NCBI RefSeq assembly: GCF_905147365.1
Contig: NC_056416.1
Span: 3,430,001 to 3,494,000 of the forward strand
Length of the DNA stretch: 64,000 nucleotides
Direction: 5' to 3'
Source: Aricia agestis
Lineage: Eukaryota > Arthropoda > Insecta > Lepidoptera > Lycaenidae
Positions 42,649-55,200 of this stretch are shown here, one piece after another. The stretch's first letter is position 1; every line of letters begins with the position of its first letter. A model generated the notes under the pieces. That model did no database searches, had not been told where the DNA came from, and was given only the letters and a program-made list of their open reading frames with translations. Position numbers and translations under genes: made by a program.

Positions 42649-43842
42649 TGAATACAAGGTCTTCACAAGGTTTATACAAAAGACAAAATGTATAATACAC
42701 CATACTATGATATTATGGCATACAAAATTATGAAATTAAAAAGATAAATTATGTATGATATAAGTATAACTTAAGATCTGTATTTAGATGTATACAATAA
42801 TATAATAATTATACATTGTAATTTAAAAACGTATATTCTAAAGTGGACCTTTGTTTCAGAGTATTTTTGATCATTCCATAATAATTATGTTACGAGCTGG
42901 TTAATCTTGAGCGTCAGTCAAAGATATGAAAAATAAACTTATCAAAGAAGTATTTGCTTTAACATGATAATAAAAATTTAATTTAATTTAGGTTTAGGCC
43001 AAAGGGATAAAGGGTATGCTTTCGTTTATAAAAGCAGTCGCCATTATACAAAGAAAATTTACTTTACCTTTGATAAAAACAGATAAGCTTGTAATAACAA
43101 AAACGCTCAAGATTGCTGATTCTATCTATATTAATTGTCAATGCTTTATTTTTATTTAATTGGTGCTAAAGCCTTCAAGGCTCATCCAGTTTTATTTTTT
43201 GCTTATTTACCTAAAAAGTGATGATGAAAAGGAATGAAATGTGTAGCAAATTTTAATTTCATTGTAGTAAATTATTAAAATTGTCTCAATGAATCACTTT
43301 TAAATTTGTATGTAAGTACTACTATTTTTAATTTCGAGAACATGTAAAAATGTTGTTCTCGGAAATTGATGGTAGAAGTGTAGATAGGTAATACACTCTT
43401 TGAATTTGTTTTAAATTGACTTACCTTGCCTTGTCACAAAATTATTACAAATAGTTACAATATTATCACAAAGTTTTAGTCGAATTTTAGTATAGATCTG
43501 AATTTAAATTATTTTTCCGAGTCTGCAGCAAAATTGCTTGCGAAATTCCTAAAGTTTATTTTAAATATTAATTTTATTTTAATAGTATAGTTGTCATTAT
43601 TATTTTCTACTTAATGCCACGTGATATGGACCCTACTATGGACCATATAAAATATGTATTTAATATTTGTCCTCCATTGCATAATAATTATGATATTGAT
43701 TTTATTTAGGATTCTTAATTTTTATTATTACTAATATATTATATTTTCTTGCACGTTTCTTCAAAGGTTTTGGATTTTATTATTATGAAATAATAATTAT
43801 TTTAACATTGAAAACACCAATGGAGATTGTATTATATATGCA
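42649..43842. other. Probable SMIM14 3' untranslated region and intergenic DNA
   Basis: AT-rich with no ORF. AATAAA occurs at 42932 and again at 43843. No repeat was recognised except a short inverted pair around 43331-43366. Confidence 0.45.
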
Positions 43843-43875
43843 AATAAAATAAATAAAATTTTGTCTTTTGTTTTA
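43843..43875 (+). terminator. SMIM14: Candidate SMIM14 polyadenylation signal
   Basis: CAAATAAAATAAATAAAATT contains overlapping AATAAA hexamers and is followed by a TTTTGTCTTTTGTTTT downstream element, the usual layout of an animal poly(A) site. It would give a 1.2-kb 3' UTR; an alternative AATAAA lies at 42932. Confidence 0.4.
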
Positions 43876-43957
43876 TTAGTAGCCCTTTCTTAAGCTATGA
43901 TTACTAAAGACTGGTCGCGGGATAGTCAGAAATGCGGTCATTGACCTTGTCTCTTTA

Positions 43958-44241
43958 GGGCCAACGCTAAAACACGGGTGGATGCGGGCGCGTGCGCCAT
44001 CTCATTTAGCGCTGCTAGTATATTTTTATCTCGAGCGTGTAGTTATGTCGAGTAGATTACATAGTAGATTACCATGGATTATTTATTAATTTATTATTTG
44101 GCAAAAAGGCAACGGAAACAACCGTGTGCCCGCCGCCGTCCGCCGCGCATGTGACAGTCCATCGCCCTGCCCTATATTATACTACTATTTTTCATTTATA
44201 CACACGCGAGTGTGCGCCCGCGCAACTTTTAGCGTTGACCC
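43958..44241. mobile_element. PIF/Harbinger-like MITE, 284 bp, TTA duplication
   Basis: Ends GGGCCAACGCTAAAA and, inverted, GGGTCAACGCTAAAA are flanked by TTA (43955-43957 and 44242-44244). The subterminal parts are GC-rich. Confidence 0.78.
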
Positions 44242-44710
44242 TTAGTCTTTCACATGCATACTAAAATAATATTGAATATCGCTAAAAGTGTGCCCAGAAA
44301 CGAGGTGCATGTATCGTGAGCAAGTGGATAAGCTACGGACAAGTGGACAAGCTAAGTTAAGGACAATAGATAAATTACCTTCGTCCATAGAGAAAAATAA
44401 ACATACTTCGGGTACCTTCATCCTTCAACCGGACTAGCAGCTCGGTGATCATTCTCTCGTGTTTATGATGCCAGGAAATAATAATTAATTATTATTATAT
44501 CACTTTTTAACAGTGGGGAAATAAAACGAATTTGTGAATAGAAAAATATTTATTTCGGCATTTAACGAAATGCTATTTGAAATTCTCAAAGAACAAGGCC
44601 TTGTGCTGACTTATTAAAAAAAAAACATTAAATGCTATGCACAATGCAAAATTAAGAGCGAAAATGTTTATAAATAAATATCTATAATATTATTTACTTA
44701 CAACATTAAA

Positions 44711-44882
44711 AAGGTACAAGTTGGAAGCCGACTACATGAAGCGGCAGCAGACGACGTGTCATCGCGACACTACTCGTTTCTATGTATTTCTATAAAACAC
44801 ATAGAAATACATAGAAACAGTAGTGTCGCGACTACACGTCGTCTGCTGCCGCTTCATGTCGCCTGCTGCCAACCGGCACCTT
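44711..44882. mobile_element. Foldback MITE, about 172 bp
   Basis: Almost the whole element is an inverted repeat: AAGGTACAAGTTGG … CATGAAGCGGCAGCAGACGA … GTTTCTATGTATTTCTAT, then AAAACAC, then the inverse. A few mismatches and small indels separate the arms. No ORF. Confidence 0.8.
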
Positions 44883-45169
44883 AGAACATGATAATTTTGT
44901 AATTTAAAAAATACTTTCAAATTATTCTACATGGAAACTAAACCATGGTTTCACATCGGAAAGACTTAAATTAAAATCCTTAATGTCAAATGATATTTTT
45001 TTAATTGCTTAAAATTTCTGAAGTTTTTCAGTATAATTTTGTTCCGAAAGAGAGATACATTGTATCTTATATCTGGATGTCTATAACTCTATAATGGTCT
45101 TGCATTATAAATATAAAATAATATAACTATAGTATGTAACTATAGGATTATATTACATTTTATCAAGAC

Positions 45170-45404
45170 CAGCTATCCCCAACCCGTGGCCCGCGGGCCG
45201 CATGGGCCGCATGCGGCCCACCGGGACTTTATTTGTGGCCCTCGTGATGTTAAACTATTTTGAAATTCGTGATTTTTTTTTCACTTATAAATCGTTAATT
45301 GTGAAGAACCTTATTTTTTAAACCTAAAAATTTTTGTTGCGGCCCGCGACAACAAGACCAAAACATGTTTTTGGCCCACATGGAAAAAAGGTTGGGGACC
45401 ACTG
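45170..45404. mobile_element. hAT-type MITE, 235 bp
   Basis: Ends CAGCTATCCCCAACC and, inverted, CAGTGGTCCCCAACC are flanked by ATCAAGAC (45162-45169) and ATCTAGAC (45405-45412), 7 of 8 bases identical. Subterminal GGCCCGCGGGCCGCATG is palindromic. It is the uninterrupted sibling of 38794-39446. Confidence 0.85.
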
Positions 45405-45539
45405 ATCTAGACCAATGAAATAAAAAAATATTGCTTTCTAGAAAATGGTAACAAACACTTAGATTCAATATCTACAATTTGTACCTTTCTAAGTCCACTT
45501 TTTGATGCAAAAAGGCTATGTAAGGGCAGTATAAAAATA

Positions 45540-45545
45540 TTTATT
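45540..45545 (-). terminator. ZCCHC8: Candidate ZCCHC8 polyadenylation hexamer
   Basis: AATAAA on the minus strand lies 27 bp past the ZCCHC8 stop codon. This would make a very short 3' UTR; a later signal is possible. Confidence 0.3.
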
Positions 45546-45571
45546 ACCACCTACAAGGTGGTATCTGCTGA

Positions 45572-46213
45572 TCATGAGTCTTGTATTCTGTCCACCTCCG
45601 ACTTAACTTTTTTAAGCAGACTACAGATTTTCTTGTACTTACCTGTGGAGTTCGGAAGGTTTTCAAAGTTGATGACGTCACAAATGTCTTTGGCAAATTT
45701 GTCACCGCTCGGCAGGTTGGAGTAGGGACAACTATTTACAACGGGAGTACCATACGAGGTTGTTTTAACGCACCCTGCCTTCGAGTCTGGTGTTTTTAAA
45801 TCTGCGTCGCTCCTCCTTCTATCCAGGCTTGGAGTCTTTTCTGTCTCATTTTGTTTCTCTTTCCTGTCTGTACTTGGCGTTTTCATGTCTTCGTTACTTT
45901 GCTTTCTGTCTGCAATTGGTGTTTGCATATTATCACTATTCTTTCTGTCTACACTTGGCGTAATTTGGTCACCTGCAGAATTTTGTTGCTGAGGAGTTTC
46001 CGTCTTAGAATCCTCAGCTTTCGACTCTATTTCCTCCGATATGTTTTCAGTTTCAGTCTTAGTTTCATCGTTGTCTAGCTCCTGATCAGTGTCAACTATT
46101 TCTAAAGTTTCATTTCCCACGTCGCCCTCTAGAGCATTTAGTAGCATCGCCTTTTTCTTTTCCAAATCGTCAAGCGTGAGACTGTCAGCACTATTGTCCA
46201 ATATGGAGGTGTC
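45572..46213 (-). CDS. ZCCHC8: ZCCHC8 coding exon 7 and stop
   Basis: It begins DTSILDNSADSLTLDDLEKK after a tttttag acceptor, phase 0. An imperfect repeat of about 15 residues follows (ITPSVDRKNS, MQTPIADRKQS, MKTPSTDRKE, KTPSLDRRRS), rich in TP and SxDR motifs that could be proline-directed phosphosites. It ends with the conserved FAKDICDVINFENLPNSTGK and YKKICSLLKKVKSEV, the part that in human ZCCHC8 contacts and stimulates MTR4. Confidence 0.94.
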   Translation of the reverse strand, partial: DTSILDNSADSLTLDDLEKKKAMLLNALEGDVGNETLEIVDTDQELDNDETKTETENISEEIESKAEDSKTETPQQQNSAGDQITPSVDRKNSDNMQTPIADRKQSNEDMKTPSTDRKEKQNETEKTPSLDRRRSDADLKTPDSKAGCVKTTSYGTPVVNSCPYSNLPSGDKFAKDICDVINFENLPNSTGKYKKICSLLKKVKSEVDRIQDS

Positions 46214-49200
46214 CTAAAAATAAATATGAATAGTAATGATCAATCACGATTAATTTTATGCTAATATTGGCCTACTACATAACTATAAAATATAAAGACC
46301 TGAGGTTACTAGTCTCTTTCACTCACACACGAGAACATTGCTATTTGCTAACTTGGTCTAAACCATGACGTTAATATACCTAGCGGAATAGAGAAACAAA
46401 GGCCTGAGCAAGAGGCATGTCACTATCAGTAACTCTACATGGTAAAAAGAGATGTGTGATACATGGCAGCAGCACTTTTTTTTTGACGTCCAGTCGGCAC
46501 GTGCCGCACGTTGACAATTTAATCTCATAGAATTCATGTTCAATCATGTTTGTGTAAGTGTATACGTACACATATTTTTCACACAGATAAAAACCAATTA
46601 TGGTTTTGTTTGACAGCTCCAGATTGTTGCTCTATTCCGCTAGGTACATTAACTTTATGGTCTGTGTTTTATATCTACGTGATGAAAATAAAAGTATTGT
46701 TGTAGCCAGCCATCTTTTTAGTTTTTATTCTATTTTCTTAAGTCATAGCTCATACAATGTTGCAAGCACCATCACCTTATTTAACCCTAATAATAAATAG
46801 GAATGTTGCCATACATAACATCCCCCCTTTTAGATAAAATTTTAAACTTAAACATAAAGAACTTAAAATTTTAAACTTAAACATAAAGAACTTAAAATTT
46901 TAAACTTTCTTATAACATAACAACATATTACTATTGTGTAAAACCTTTGTAGTATGAGGGCTGTTTTATTATTCTACCAACCTACTAACTTTATTCCTAA
47001 TAACATTTTCAGAACTTTTACTATTTTGTGAAGGAATAGTATTCAACGGAGTAACATTTTCTGTATTCTTGTTATTTGGTGAAGGAAGAGAAATCAACGG
47101 AGTATCTAGTATTTCTGACTTAACAATAAACTGGTTAGGTGAAATATTTATTAATCCAACCCTGCAACTGGTGTAGATCTATAATGTAACAAAGATAAGT
47201 AAAAATCATGGTCATTATGATTGTTTTCACATTTTTTCAACATGTTTTTTACAATTCCTACTGCTTTTTCACTTAAACCATTAGACTGAGGATATCTTGG
47301 ACTTGAATAAACTAATTGAATATCTAATGAACTTGCAAACTTTTTAAAAGAGTAACTTCCAAATGGCATGTTGTCACTTACTATATACTTTGGTATGCCA
47401 TGAGTAGAAAAAATATTCAATAAACTAGATGTCCCGCGCGGCTTCGCCCGCGTAAATTAGAAATTTTACAGAATCCGAAGGTACATTTTCCCATAAAAAA
47501 TATTTCCCCCGTTTTTCCCACATTTTCCTGAGTTTCTTCTGTCGTATTAGTCTTAGAGTAATAATATTATAATATAACCTTCTCGATAAATGATGAGTCT
47601 TACTCGATAAATGATCTATCTAACACTGAGATAAGTTTTTAAATCGGACCTGTAGTTTCTGAGATTGACGCGTTCAAGCAAACATACTCTTCAGGTTTAT
47701 AATATTAGGTAGATATAGATTTTTTTTAATTATCGCTTGACAAACTCGAGTCTCGATCTAAAAGACTATGATATGGTAGTGATGATGATGATGATGATGA
47801 TGAAGAATGTAATTTGCATAGTAGCATATGCTTTCTGTTCTTAAAACAACGCCGAAACTCCCAAACTTGTATCTATAAAGAATCAGGAATTCTCTCAGCA
47901 CCTTCCGAACCACAGTATACCAGGTATATCTCGGTGCAAAATCTTACTTGTTGGTAGCATATGCTTAGAATACTTCTCACGAAACCGAAGTCACCATATG
48001 TTTCCCTATAAGTTTTGAGGAGTTCCCTCGATTACTTACGGATCCTTCATCAGATCATCACTTTTCTGAATATAATACCAAATTGGGATGATACCCTATA
48101 TACCAAAAGAAAAATTTTGAAAATCGGTTAACAAACGGCGGAGTAATCGTTGAATATAAGAAAACGAACATAACACCTCCCCCATTTTGAAAGTCGGTTA
48201 AAATTGTAGCCTATGTGTTATTTATTTAATATTTTAATCAGCACATGAATTGAATAACAAAATTTTTTTCAAATCAATCGTAGCACCATCTGTCAGGACA
48301 AACTAAAATTGAAATAGAATAATATTGAATGCGATGATAGCGCCGTCCGCCGGATCTAATGTAAAACATTCCAAAATCAACAACTCCTTATAAATAAGAA
48401 ATTAATTGAAAAAACATTTTCCAGTAGACCAAACTGTAAATCTAAACCATTCTCGAATCTCCACGAACACACAAAAAATTTCATCAAAATTGGCCAAGAT
48501 AAGATAAATCCGTTCAGCCGTTCTCGAGTTTTAGCGAGACTAACGAACAGCAATTGATTTTTATATATATAGATTTATCTTTCGATTTCTATATAGTCTT
48601 ATTAAAAAAATAATCGGACAGAGTAACAACTTAAGTTAGCTAAAATAAAAAAATAATCGGACAGAGTAACAACTGAAGTTAGCTAAAATTGTGTTTATTT
48701 ATGTACTATGTATTTTGAGACTATGCAATTTTGTCGCGTTCGCGATTCACTTTCACTTTTGTTGAGTTTCAGAACGCGATATTAGGTCCTCCAACGCGCA
48801 CGCGAATTTGAACTTTATGCAGCGGTAATAAATTACAAATTGACTCTCCATTTTATTTAGAAAACGTTTGTATGGGAAATAGAAAAATGCTGTTTTGAGG
48901 ATTTTCCCGGCAATTATTCGAATTTTTCTCACCTTTTAAACCTTCCCTAGACCTCCACGAATAATTCAAGACCAAGATAAGATAAATCCGTTCAGCCGTT
49001 CTCGAGTTTTAGCGAGACTAACGAACAGCAATTGATTTTTATATATATAGATTTTTAATTACACTATCAGCTGTTTTGTCATCTAAATATTTTACTTCTA
49101 TCCATTTTGAATAGTAATCAACAACAACTAGGTAATCTTTCCTGCTGTAAGTACATATATCCATACCTATCTTGTAGAACGGTAAGCTAGGAATATCATG

Positions 49201-52200
49201 GGACATAAGAGGTTCTTTACTATTAGATTGTCTATACTTTTCACAAGAACTACATGACAACACAAACCTTTCTATATCCTGTGACATTCGCGGCCAATAC
49301 ATAACATTTCTAGCTCTCTTTTTACACTTCACTATACCTGTATGTCCTGTATGTATAATCATAAGCATTTCTTTTCTTATATGTTTTGGTATAACTATTT
49401 TATTCTGTAAGTACACTATATCATCTTTTACATGTATATATTCTTTTAAACTATAGTATATTTTTAATTCTTTATTTTGTATTAGTTTATTATTTTTAGG
49501 CCAACTAGTTTTATACCAATTGATTACTTGCATTAAATCTATATCATTGGCAGTTTCTTTTTGTAACATTTCTAATTTACTATCTGTTATAGCTAAATTT
49601 GTTTCAAAGCAATGCACTATCTCCTGTGTTGTTGGATCTATCTCAGCATTGGTTTTTATATAATTTCTTGACAAGTAGTCAGCAATATACATTTTATTAC
49701 CCGGTAAATACTTTATATTTATATCATATTTTAACAATTTCAAGATCATACGCTGTAATCTAGCACTTATTTTATTTATATCTTTATTAATTATTGTGAC
49801 CAAGGGTTTATGATCAGTCATTACTGTTATGTTCCTGCCATACACGAACTGATGATATTTATCTAATGCAACACAGATAGCAAATAGTTCTTTTTCTATT
49901 GGTGCCCATCTAGTTTGACATTCGGTATAAGCTCTGGAATAAAAAGAAATAGGTTTACCCTTTTGTAACAAACACGCTCCCATGCCAGATTTAGAACTAT
50001 CAGTTTGCAACACTATTGAACCTTTACTATTTAAGACAGCTAATGTAGGTGTATTACTTAACTTGGTTTTTAATTCTTTAAATGCTTTATCTTGTAATTC
50101 AGACCACTCCCACACTACATCTTTTTTAAGTAAGTTTCTTAAAGGTTCTGTATGTACAGAATAATGAGGAATAAATTTACTCAAATAGTTACACATTCCT
50201 AAAAATTTTTGTAGCTGTTTTACATTACTAGGTTCCTTTAACTCTAATATAGCTTTTACATTATCGGGGTCGACTTGAATACCTTCCTGTGATACTATTA
50301 ATCCCACATACTTAACATGGTCCGACTTATATTGTATTTTATTTCTATTAAATTTAACATTATATTTTCTGGCTCTTTCTATCACTTTATTTAATATTTC
50401 ATCATGCTCTGCGCTATTTCTCCCTGCTATTATTATATCATCATAGTATATTTCAACTCCTTGAATGTCTCCGAAAATGTTAGTATTTATTCTTTGCATA
50501 ACTTCTGGAGCAGATGATATACCAAATGGTAGCCTCTTAAATCTATATCTCCCATATGGAGTACCAAAAGTACACAATTTATCCTTATCACTTAACATTA
50601 TCTGAAAAAATCCATCTTTCATGTCTAAAACAGTAAACACTTTCTTACCTGCTAAGTTATTATAAATTTCTTCTGGAGACGGAATAAGGAACCTCTCTCT
50701 TAATATACACTTATTAAGCTCTTTAGGATCTAAACATAACCTCAAAGATTTATCTGGTTTTTCCACAATAACTAGGTTATTACACCACTCTGTAGGACCT
50801 TCTACCCGCTCTATAATGTTCCTGTTTTCATAATTATTTAATGTTTCCTTAAGTCTATCTTTTATAGCTAAAGGTATTCGTCTTATGGGTTTAACAACAG
50901 GTTGTGCATCATCTAAAATTTTTATTTGGTAAGTACCTATCGTCCCTAGCCCCTGAAAAATATCTATATTATCTTTTATAAATTTTTCCTTTCCTGACAG
51001 CTTATCACTTTGTACTCCATCGATCCTTTTTAACAAGTTTAACCTAATACAATCTGGCAGTCCTATTACAGGTTGTACATCTAAATCAATTACAGTAAAA
51101 CATACCTTTTTATTTATCCCTTTTACAATACAGCTTAGCTCTACTTGTCCCACTGTCTTAACTTTCTCTCCATTATAAACAACTAGAATGGCAGGTGTTT
51201 GTTTCAAACTAAACTTGTTATTTTTATTAATGCACTTAAACAACTTTAAAGACAATGTATTACAGTCCGCACCCGTGTCTAGCTTAAATTCAATATTTAA
51301 ACCTTGAATATTTATTTTTTCTCTCCACTGTAACTTAATATTGTCTATATAGTTTAAACTTCCTATTGTAAAATTATTGTCGCTGTCACTTTCACTTTTA
51401 TTTTCTTCCTTTTCCAAGCTGAACGCCTGCTTCTTCTTCCTTATGTTTTTATTTCTACACATCACAGCGAAGTGATTCAGTTTGTTGCATAATACACACT
51501 TTTTACCAAACGCTGGACATTTTCTCGGTTCATGTATTTTACCACATTTTCCACAGTTATTTCTGTAGTTTTTCTTCTTCCTGTAGTTTACTCTCTGTTT
51601 ATGTATGCTGTCTATTTCTTTCTTCTCATTCAAAGCTCCTACCTGAATCTTCCCTATTTCTGCTGCTCGTCCAAACTGCATGGCTTGATCCAAAGTTAGG
51701 TCACTCTCCCGTAGTAATCTTTCTTGTACACCTTTGTCCTTTATTCCTATTACAATCATGTCCCTTACAAGCCTGTCTTCTTCTTTGAACTCGCATAGTT
51801 TGGCTTGTTTCTTTAACTCTGTTACATAGTGCTCAAAGGTCTCCCCTTCGGCTTGGGCCATGTTAAAAAATTTATAGCTGTTGGCGATCAAGTTTTTTCT
51901 CGGCTTTATGTGCCTTTCAAATAATTCCAAGAGTTTTTCTAAGCTCTTAACCTTTAGACCTTCCATCGACGTGGTGTAGACGTCCATGGCGTCATCGCCC
52001 GCCAAATTCAGAAACAATGCAATTTTTCTTTCCTCCGACTTTTCTGTCAAGCCCGCAGCTTCGATGTAATTTAAAAACTTTCTTTTAAACATATGAAAGT
52101 TTTCTGATGGCCCTGATAAAATCAGATTTATTGGTGGCCTTATGCCCTCCATCTTTGCGTATATTTTTTACAGAATTTTACTGCTTCTTTCTCCTTTTTA

Positions 52201-55200
52201 TGTTTTTCCCTGTTGTTTTCTTAAATATTTGGTACTCACTATTTATTATTTCTTCTGTTTTACACCTGACACCATGTTTTATATCTACGTGATGAAAATA
52301 AAAGTATTGTTGTAGCCTGCCATCTTTTTATTCTATTTTCTTAAGTCATAGCTCATACAATGTTGCAAGCACCATCACCTTATTTAACCCTAATAATAAA
52401 TAGGAATGTTGCCATACATAACAGTCTGAACTCAGATTGGTGGAATAACGATAAATAATACAGCATTTAATTCGTACATAAAAAGACAGATACTGTTAGA
52501 CGTTTTTCAGAAACTAAAAACTGAAAATATACTCACGCTAATTTCATCAAGGGTGATAAGATCTTCCTCCGGTATTGGTATATCCATGACCTTCATCACA
52601 TCCGTAATCTCAACATCAGACGCGCTGTTTACCTCGTCCAGTATAATGACGTCACTGTCGTCTAAATTGGTGATTTCGTCTTCTATAGAAATATTGTCTT
52701 CGGACGGGGATGTTTTGTCTTTGGGCGGGGATGTTTTGTCCTTGCTCTTGCTGGGGGAGGATTTGAGAGGGGATGCTGGTGGGGGCGACGCGGGGGGCGG
52801 GGGCGGCGGCGGCGGCGCCTCGTCTGGCAGAGGCGGGACCGACGGGAACTCTGTTGCCTCTGAAAAACAACATTCAATCGTTGATAATAAACTTTTTTTG
52901 ACATCACGCGACACATACGCCTCTAGTGGAAAATTCGCACGCTGTAGCCCCCATTGGCCGCATGTTCGTTACGATCAAGCTGCCTATGATCTAGTGACTA
53001 CGGCGAAATCGCAAAGCCCGCAAATCTTTTAGGATTTGAGGTGATCGCATATTTATCAGCACGCAAGCGCCGAACGCGCCGCATTTTTCGAATTATTAGT
53101 TGTATGAAATGATAAAAAACCTCGCACATTCGTCTGCACCGTGCGCGTCGCATTTCGTGTACTTATGTGGTGCGTAACTCATTCTGACACTCAACGCTGA
53201 CGCAACGCGCCGTGTGGACAGGCCCTAAAGCGTCTACATTGCTGACTAATGTGCGATCAGCTTTATGGACCAAGCAAAAATAATAATGCAACTAACCATC
53301 ACCACTGTCTAACTCCATCTCTGCCTGTCCTTGCAATGAGTTACGTTCCGCGGATGGGAAGAATGTCAACTTCTTCCGCTTGTATGCTTTCATAGCGTTA
53401 GGTGCGAGTGTTTGTAGCATGGCTAATTTGCTGTCCTGGTCCGAAATCGGCGGTATTCCATACAAATGACCTTCCTGAAACATTTACAGCCATAATTACA
53501 TGAATTTAAATTATATCAAAGAAGTCAGTCATTTCTAAGTAAAAGAAAACAGCACTTATAATTTTTATCAAACTAGAAACTAGACAGACAGACATGACGA
53601 ATCTATAAGGGTTCCGTTTTTTGCCATTTGGCTACGGAACCCTAAAAAGGGCTTTTAGCACTCTATGTATTTTATATTAAACTAGGTGACGCCCGCAACT
53701 CCGTTGCGACAAAATTCGTTTATCACGCGGGAACAGTAAATTTCAGCAAAATCGGTTCAGCGGTTTGAGCGTGAAGAGGTAATAGACAGACAGACAGATG
53801 GACAGACAGACAGAAACACTTTGGCTTTTATAATATTAAGTATGTCTGTTCCATAGTAGCTCTAAGCAGCCTTTTTCTAGCGATGCTAAGCTATGGTGTC
53901 AGTAGATTTGGGTAACATTTTCCAGCCTTTACCTCAACATATCTGGAGCTAGCAGGGACATTGAAGCCGGGGAAGTCCAGTATTTTCTTGATGTCAAACT
54001 TATCTTTAGATCCCGGCTCACAACACTCCCCATCTTCCTCCTCTGGATCTAAAATGGCAGAACCCTGGAAAAAAATTATGTTGTATGTTAAAACATTTTT
54101 TATAACACTTAACTTAAGAAAAATAAAAGGAAATTGCTACCCAATAGAAATAAGGCAACTTATAGCAGAGAAAAGGAAAACGAGAAAGAAGTGGCAAGTG
54201 TCTAGATGCCCTACTATAAAAAAAGAGCTTAATAATCTCACAAAAAAACTCAGGCGGGAAATCACGAACTTCAACGAAAACAGCATAAACACATACCTCT
54301 CTCAACTAACTAACGATCGTTCAACAGAATACTCGTTATGGAAAGCAACAAAAGGACTTAAAAAGCCCATTGCCCAAATACCTCCCATCAAAACAGCAAA
54401 TGGGAACTGGGCTATAAGCAGCGAACAGAAAGCAGCTACGTTTGCAGAACATCTAGAGGAAATCTTTCAACCAAATATAGAATTAGATCAACAACCTATC
54501 TTAGAAGAAAATTTAGAAGATTTATCGTCAGATGAGCCTAATATAAAACTTGTCACCCCAAGAGAAGTTAAAAGTGAGATAAAAAAGCTAAGCCTGAAAA
54601 AAACTCCTGGATTCGATCTTATCACAGGAGAAGTTTTGCGAAACTTGCCACCAAAGGCAATAGTAAAACTAACTACGCACATAAATGCCGCATTAAGACT
54701 CAAATACGTACCTGATATGTGGAAAGTAGCAGAAGTCATAATGCTGCCAAAACCTGGGAAACCACCACACGAAACAAAATCCTATAGGCCAATCTCTCTA
54801 TTACCTATTATGTCAAAACTATTCGAGAAGCTTCTTCTTAAACGCTTAAAACCTGTACTAGAAGAAAGAAAATTAATTCCAGACTATCAATTTGGCTTTT
54901 GAGAAAAACACTCTACGACTGACCAAGTTCACAGAATAACTGCAATAATAGAAAAAGCACTAGAGGAAAACAAAGTCTGCACGACAGTGTTTTTGGACGT
55001 CGCGCAGGCTTTTGATAAGGTTTGGCATGAGGGACTAATTAAAAAAATACGGAAACTGCTCCCAAAACAGTTTGCAGATATCTTAGAGTCTTACCTATTT
55101 CAAAGAATGTTTATGGTGAGACAAGATGAAGCATACTCAGAGCTGAAACATATAAAAGCTGGAGTACCTCAAGGAAGTGTCTTAGGCCCGGTCCTGTACC

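Larger units (their letters stand above)
46665..52423 (-). mobile_element. Ty3/gypsy-type LTR retrotransposon with GTCTG target duplication
   Basis: Short LTRs lie at 46665-46820 (156 bp) and 52275-52423 (149 bp); they begin TGTT and end AACA, and differ by a 7-bp indel and at least one substitution. GTCTG flanks both ends (46660-46664 and 52424-52428). On the minus strand the 5' LTR is followed directly by TGGTGTCAGGTG, a tRNA-type primer-binding site. One ORF encodes gag and pol; there is no env. A Helitron interrupts the integrase and the 3' part of integrase is frameshifted, so this copy is not expected to be active. It sits in ZCCHC8 intron 6, same strand as the gene. Confidence 0.93.

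Noticed and set aside
49982..50164. 60-codon plus-strand ORF inside the gypsy element
   Set aside because: Antisense shadow of the reverse-transcriptase/RNase H region.
52553..53032. 159-codon plus-strand ORF rich in Ser and Gly
   Set aside because: Antisense of the ZCCHC8 proline-rich exon; its low-complexity Gly run is the complement of the poly-Pro codons.
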